A stretch of DNA of 64,000 bases from NCBI GenBank assembly GCA_963707445.1, contig CAVPPW010000026.1, positions 46,070 to 110,069 of the forward strand. Direction: 5' to 3'. Source of the stretch: JALORV01 sp963707445. GTDB taxonomy: Bacteria > Pseudomonadota > Gammaproteobacteria > Burkholderiales > Burkholderiaceae_F. Below the pieces are notes generated by a model. The model saw nothing but the letters and a program-made list of their open reading frames with translations. It searched no databases and was not told where the DNA came from. Of this stretch, positions 59,739 to 64,000 are shown one piece after another. The stretch's first letter is position 1. The number at the start of each line of letters is the position of its first letter. The position numbers and the translations under genes are program-made.

Positions 59739-59740
59739 CT
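59634..59740. repeat. Nested inverted repeat with perfect 25-bp stem
   Basis: Arms 59661-59685 and 59689-59713 are perfect complements (inner part GTTTGTGCGGC/GCCGCACAAAC) with only GTA as loop. Outside them AGTGGTT..CTCGC..AAGTA (59634-59653) and TACTTA..GGCGAG..AACCACT (59717-59740) pair imperfectly, so the whole 107 bases fold into one cruciform or hairpin. The right end overlaps the stop of the binding-protein gene on -, which makes a terminator likely; a small palindromic mobile repeat (MITE/REP-like) is the alternative. Confidence 0.7.
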
Positions 59741-61309
59741 AAGGCTTTATGGTAGAGAAATATTCCACTCTCCCATTCCGAATAGTCAAGATCACCACAG
59801 GTTTAATGGGGTTGTTCAGATTCGTCAAAGCTGGTTATACCGGTGACTGCATCGTACATCAGCCCGGCCAGTGTCTCTTTTACTAACGCCGGATCATCCT
59901 CGCCGGCCTTCTCAATGGCAGCCAGCAGCATATTGGTCAAATCGTAAGCAAGCGTGGCGATCGCGTCAGGGGTAGAACCGTAAGCGCCCTCATACACCTG
60001 CACCCAATCTTGCACAATAGAGCTGGGGTCATCCGGCGCGTAGTGGTTGGTAAAAACCCGCCTTCCAGAGCATTCCGGTCGAGATCCGTTATTCCCAGCC
60101 ATCCCCACCCAATATAACCGACGTGATCCCCGGTCTTTTGCTTGAGCACCAACCAGGTTCGCCAGGTTGTAATAATCAGGCATGTATAACACGTCTGCCT
60201 GGGCGTCTGCCGCCTTCTGTAAGATGATTGGGAATTCCGATTGATCCGTGTAAGGCTCCTTGCCAGGATCCACCGCCTACCTCAGCGAACGCGCTTTCAA
60301 AAGTTTCAGCCAGGCCTGTCACGTAAGTGTTGCCTGGGTCGTACATAATAAAGGCCGAATTGTAGCCCTGGCTCCGGGCAAACTTAGCCATCATCAAGTT
60401 CCCCTGGAACGGATCGATAAAGCAGGCGCGAAAAGTATAGGGCTTTACGGTACCATCATAATTCACGGTCACGTTTACATTCGTTGACGTGGGGCTGATC
60501 TGTACGACACCCGCCCTGGTTAGCAATCTCAGAGATGGGAATAGAGGCGCTGGAGCAAACCTCGCCGACGATGTAATGAACCCCATCTTCTTCGATCACT
60601 TTATTGGCTGCATTTACTGCTGTATCTGCCTGGCATTGACCGTCTGCAACCACAGCCTTGATCTCTCTACCCAATACGCCGCCGCGTGCATTCCACTGAT
60701 CAATAGCCAGCATCGCACCGTTGACAGCGGAATTGCCAAAGGTGGGTACCGGCCCAGTGAGTGGAGCGATAATGGCTATTTGCAGAGGAGCCTGAGGTTT
60801 GATGGGATCAGTGATAACCCCAGCTGGGGTTTGGGTGGCTTCGCGCAGCGGTTTAGGGGTTGGTTCATCAGTGGGTTCCGTTGTAGGCGCGGCTGTCGGC
60901 GCCGCCTCTGGCGCATTTTCTTCAGGCACTTATTGTATCCTCGGCATCTCCGCCACCTGTTCATCGGCAAACTCAACCCTATTCACCGCTTCCGCAGGCT
61001 GAATGAGTTCGGTAGAAAAATAATTCCCACTCCTACGCACACAATCAGCATCAAGCTCGACGCGCTGAAAATGACTGCTGCCACAATGAGCCGGTTGAAG
61101 TTCTTTTTTGGTGTTAGGGTTAGGGCTGGCTGGTTTTGAAAGGGTGCTGCCTGAGACAATGGAGTCCCACAGGCGGGGCACACCCGCCAGCCCGCTTCCA
61201 CCGGCTGCCGGCAGTTGGGGCAAGTCAACGGCTGAGGAAAGCGCTGCCCGGTGACCGGGCAAAATTTCGCTTCGTTGGAATGCTCATTGTGGCAGTAAGG
61301 ACAAATCAT
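59739..61309 (-). CDS. Zinc-ribbon/TM/periplasmic-binding-protein fusion (Peripla_BP_6)
   Basis: About 520 aa. Two zinc ribbons at the N-terminus (CPYCHNEHSNEAKFCPVTG, where the last pair is degenerate, and CPNCRQPVEAGWRVCPACG), then a membrane helix LIVAAVIFSASSLMLIVCVG, a Glu/Pro/Thr-rich spacer, and a branched-chain amino-acid type binding domain: LQIAIIAPLTGPVPTFGNSA, GAMLAIDQWNARGGVLGREI, DTAVNAANKVIEEDGVHYIV, AFIMYDPGNTYVTGLAETFE, VLYMPDYYNLANLVGAQAKD. The stop at 59739 is chosen because one base correction near 59815 extends the end through NPIKPVVILTIRNG, the family's usual C-terminus. No permease or ATPase is adjacent, so it looks like a sensor. Confidence 0.78.
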
Positions 61310-61407
61310 TTTTCTCTCGCTCTCGCAGTCCATCGAAGGGCCGCATGACTTCTTGATGCTCTATGAGCGCTGATCGTTAGGGATAAGGATAGGTCTGTAC
61401 CCCAAAC

Positions 61408-61731
61408 TCACCCACCTCGTTCGATGCCGCCGCTGAAGTATTCTTTTTCGGGTTTTTCGGGGCCTGTTTTTATTTTCTCTGCAACACCGGCCTCAGTCGT
61501 AGCTGTTTGCCTGGGCTGCCACTCGTTGGGAGGCGATGGAGGGGTTTCGGGTGCAGGCTGTTCAGCTTTAGGCTCGGGCTGGGGCGGGTCGTTTGGTTCT
61601 GTGTTATAGGTCTCACCGCCTGCCCCCTGCATAATACGCTGGCGTCCTTCAGGGCTGAGCTCAGGTGAGCTGGTTGGTTTGGTTTCAGAGACATTTTCTA
61701 CGGGTTCTTTTGCGTCACTCGTGATTTTCAT
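61408..61731 (-). CDS. Small disordered Pro/Glu-rich protein
   Basis: 107 aa, intact, with a good ribosome-binding site (GGGAG). Composition is very rich in Glu, Pro, Thr, Ser and Lys (PVENVSETKPTSSPELSPEG, EPNDPPQPEPKAEQPAPETP), with no hydrophobic core and no Cys. It is probably disordered. SPEGRQRIMQ is the only stretch with helix potential. No family recognised. Several Thr-Pro/Ser-Pro sites could be kinase targets, which is speculative. Between the 44-aa gene and the binding-protein fusion. Confidence 0.6.
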   Translation of the reverse strand: MKITSDAKEPVENVSETKPTSSPELSPEGRQRIMQGAGGETYNTEPNDPPQPEPKAEQPAPETPPSPPNEWQPRQTATTEAGVAEKIKTGPEKPEKEYFSGGIERGG

Positions 61732-61861
61732 CTCCCTTCTTCAGCATTTTTACTGTTTGTGGTAACCGGAGCGCCCATCCAAGCACGGAAATTCCGAGAG
61801 TTCTTGGATAATGACTAACACTCACTTTCCCTGAATGGCCTTCACCGCATTCGAACTGCAA

Positions 61862-61996
61862 TTACTCGCTGGGCGGTTTCTTCTCAGAGGCCGCGTCCAA
61901 TATCGACCAGGCCTTCTTCAAAGACGTCTCGACCATGCGAAATGCCTTATTCCCAGCATCGCTGCCTGCTTTGGCTGCCGTAGATTCTAGCGACAT
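61862..61996 (-). CDS. 44-aa small protein
   Basis: Short gene with a strong ribosome-binding site (AAAGGAGG, 7 bases before ATG 61996) that overlaps the TGA of the upstream 138-aa gene, so the two are translationally coupled. The product starts MSLESTAAKAGSDAG and contains KAFRMVETSLKKAWSILDAA, an amphipathic helix, before SEKKPPSE and TAA. No Cys and no membrane segment. Function unknown; position suggests a subunit or regulator of the ATPase complex. Confidence 0.6.
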   Translation of the reverse strand: MSLESTAAKAGSDAGNKAFRMVETSLKKAWSILDAASEKKPPSE

Positions 61997-61998
61997 TC

Positions 61999-62415
61999 TC
62001 AGCCTCCTTTCATACCCGTTTCAAAAGATTTGCGCATATGTTCTGTAAATTGAAAATCAATCTCATGCGCCATGAAGCAAAATGCGGCATCCAGGTTATT
62101 GGGATACCCCGCCCGGTAGCCCACCTCTTTACAGGCTGCTGCAATGGCGCGCCAGTGATCAGGATAGAGCTCTGGTTGGGGCTTTTCGTCGAAAAGCTTC
62201 AAGGCTTTCGAGAACCACTCGTGAGTCTCCTTGTCGAGCGTATACGGCTCTATCGCCTCTCGGTATTCGCAGGGTGTGGCGCAGAACCGGCAGCCATCGA
62301 AGGGCAGGCTGGTGGTCAGGTATTGCAGACTGGAACGTCCTGCATATGTTGTGCGTTTACACTCTTCGTCAGGGGGCAGAGGTGCATCAAATCCGGCTGC
62401 ATCTTTGATACTCAT
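61999..62415 (-). CDS. Hypothetical 138-aa protein coupled to HerA-like ATPase
   Basis: Intact, soluble, mixed alpha/beta. Cys residues cluster in FDGCRFCATPCEYREAI, a possible metal or redox site, with another Cys in DEECKRT and one in AAACKEVG. The rest is helical (HEWFSKALKLFDEKPQPELY, HWRAIAAACKEVGYRAGYPN, CFMAHEIDFQFTEHMRKSFE). I do not recognise the family. ATG 62415 overlaps the ATPase stop (ATGA), so it is made together with the ATPase. Confidence 0.62.
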   Translation of the reverse strand: MSIKDAAGFDAPLPPDEECKRTTYAGRSSLQYLTTSLPFDGCRFCATPCEYREAIEPYTLDKETHEWFSKALKLFDEKPQPELYPDHWRAIAAACKEVGYRAGYPNNLDAAFCFMAHEIDFQFTEHMRKSFETGMKGG

Positions 62416-64000
62416 GGCACACGGATGAATGTTGCTTTCTCAATCCCGGTGCGGAACAAGGCCGCTTCACCCACACGCAGCTTCCCAGGTATTTCTGCTG
62501 TTCTTCGTCCATGATCATCGCCCGGGCGATGACCTACGCGGGTCACGCCGGTTCGCGCAATTGGTGGGCAATCTGCAGGTTGGTGTTACGCATGGCGTCT
62601 GGCGCTAGCTTTCGGGCGATTGGTCTGAGATGATCATGCCCTCGCCGTCCGCGCGCACCTCGGCCAGCATGTTCGCAAAGGCGTCTACCGCCTTTGCCTT
62701 GGTATCTGCGGATACTTCCTGGTCCCCACCGACTGCACATTGCTCAAAACATTATGCGCTTCTTCTACAATGGTCAGGTGGCCCAGCTCTTTACTCTGGT
62801 GCAGCTCCCGGTACTCTCGCAGCCAGGTGAGCAAGAACATCATTGCCAGGGCCTTGTCGTCTTCGTTGAGGTCGTTCAGCTCGAGGATCACCGGGCGGTG
62901 AAAGATGACCGAGGCGGGCAGCGACCGCTGCGAGCCAAACATGCGGCCTTTGCTGCCGCGTAAGAGCCCGCCGATGCGTCCCGCAGCCGCAGCCCGGATA
63001 TTATGATAGGTCTCCCCGGCATAGCCACGTTCTCCCGCGACACGGATCACTTCTGTAAACATAGCGCATGGTTGGGAACAGGCGGTCCTTGGTCCCTGGC
63101 TGGCCGCCGTGATCAATGAGCTTCCAGCCTTTGATCTTATAGATGCGCTCCATGGCCTCAGCCACGATGGAAGGCAGTATGCCAAACTGAGGCAGCGCCG
63201 CATCGAAGCAGGCTTGCAGCCGGCCAATATGCGCCTCTAAGCGCACGCCATCGAGCAGCTCAAATGGATTGATCCTGAACGGCGATACGGTTTCATCGCC
63301 CAGGGTGAAAATCAGCAGCTGGTCAAACCCGGAGACTCTCGAGAGCGCCCGGTACTCTTTCTTGGCGGCTTCGATCACCAGGAAAGGAATGTGGTGTTTG
63401 CGCCACAGCTGGTTCAAGTAGTAGAGCAGCGTGTTGGTCTTACCACTGCCGGTAAAGCCTGTGATAAGGGTCCTGGCGCGTGAGGTCGTTCACGGCTACA
63501 TTGGCAGAGCCGCGCTGGAAATACCCCAGGTCGTTCGTTGGCGGCTGGGCCTTGGGCGGTGGCCCACTTCAAAATCAGGGGGCAGCTGGCGTACAGAAAC
63601 GCCTGGCACCCCGCCCTTGACGCTGATTGGGAAACGGAAAGCCGTGCTGGCTGCACGTGCACCCACCAGGTAAGGCAGCCGGCCCTTCTCTGGGCTGGCT
63701 GAGCCCACCCCCAGGTAACGCCCAGCAAATTCTGGAAAGTGCGCATGGCGCAGGCCTGTTCACCGTCGTTTTTGGGCGCCACAATGTCTGACCCTGACGG
63801 CAGAGTGGTATTGCCCAGCTCACCGGCCTCCTGCCGTTCAAAAATGCTTAAGTTCGAGGCAAAAGCATCGCCGTGGTCCGGCGGTCTGGGTCAGGGCTGG
63901 CGACCTGCACCACCATGATGAACGGCTCGACCAGCGAGTTGAGGTAAGCTGAGATAGACTTTACCCACCAGCTCGGCGCTGGGGTAGCAATACATGGAAG
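62412..64000 (-). CDS. HerA/DUF87-type ATPase, 5'-truncated
   Basis: P-loop ATPase of the HerA/FtsK-like branch; its start lies beyond 64,000. Walker A is GFTGSGKTNTLLYYL (near 63,440), then FLVIEAAKKEYRALSRV and INPFELLDGVRLEAHIGRLQ, typical of DUF87. Walker B is HLTIVEEAHNVLSN near 62,760, followed by AFANMLAEVRADGEGMIISD and the sensor region KLAPDAMRNTNLQIAHQL, and the end RTGIEKATFIRVP. HerA-type ATPases pump DNA or act in defence and conjugation-like systems; no NurA nuclease gene is visible in the window. At least six indels. Confidence 0.78.

Noticed and set aside
1..64000. rRNA, tRNA, prophage or insertion sequences
   Set aside because: I looked for tRNA-like cloverleaf ends, rRNA blocks, transposase DDE motifs and phage structural genes and saw none that I could support.

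Overview
The window joins two unrelated bacterial sequences. Bases 1 to about 42,362 are very GC-rich, use GTG/ATG starts with tight ATGA/GTGA overlaps, are coded almost wholly on the + strand, and resemble a betaproteobacterium (Burkholderiales-like). Bases about 42,362 to 64,000 have clearly lower GC and different codon use, are coded wholly on the - strand, and carry zinc-ribbon, FHA, PP2C, VWA and Ser/Thr kinase proteins of the kind common in Chloroflexota (Anaerolineae-like). At the seam an alpha/beta-hydrolase gene on + runs directly into the 3' part of a PPC-domain gene on -, with no mobile element, so I read it as an assembly or library chimera.

Many genes are broken by single-base indels. 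They are dense in 1-13.7 kb and 42.4-64 kb (often one per 100-250 bases) and sparse in 13.7-42 kb. Protein similarity continues across each break, so I give one entry per inferred gene and treat most breaks as sequencing errors. Ends in these parts may be off by tens of bases.

Proteobacterial part: (a) a 5'-truncated isovaleryl-CoA dehydrogenase; (b) an operon for a polyol/sugar ABC importer (binding protein, two permeases, a small membrane protein, two ATPases) followed by a complete PTS-dependent dihydroxyacetone kinase relay (DhaL, DhaM/EIIA, HPr, EI, a putative HTH protein, DhaK), headed by a promoter with an 18-bp palindrome; (c) thioesterase, ASCH, GNAT, LysE exporter and AceK; (d) leucine/isovalerate and fatty-acid catabolism (thiolase, two more acyl-CoA dehydrogenases, both methylcrotonyl-CoA carboxylase subunits, methylglutaconyl-CoA hydratase, HMG-CoA lyase) interleaved with housekeeping and detoxification genes (SDR, RidA, a DapB-like reductase, methyltransferase, HCCA isomerase, GST, DinB, MFS exporter, hydroxyacid dehydrogenase); (e) a type IV minor-pilin operon pilE-fimT-pilV-pilW-pilX-pilY1; (f) a membrane-anchored hydrolase cut by the seam.

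Chloroflexota-like part, in transcription order from 64 kb downwards: a HerA/DUF87-type ATPase coupled to a 138-aa and a 44-aa protein; a short disordered protein; a zinc-ribbon/TM/periplasmic-binding-protein fusion; a gene-free stretch with two strong inverted repeats; then a compact run of TM-FHA, pseudokinase-like-PP2C, zinc-ribbon-PP2C, FHA-TM, VWA, two zinc-ribbon-FHA proteins, a zinc-ribbon-FHA-FHA-ABCG transporter, a zinc-ribbon Ser/Thr kinase with Hydin-like Ig domains that continues into membrane segments and a LIM/DA1-like metallopeptidase, and finally a zinc-ribbon/TM/beta-propeller/PPC protein truncated by the seam. Writer (kinase), eraser (two PP2C), readers (six FHA domains) and a VWA partner sit together, most with N-terminal double-CxxC zinc ribbons. 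This is the most interesting system in the window.
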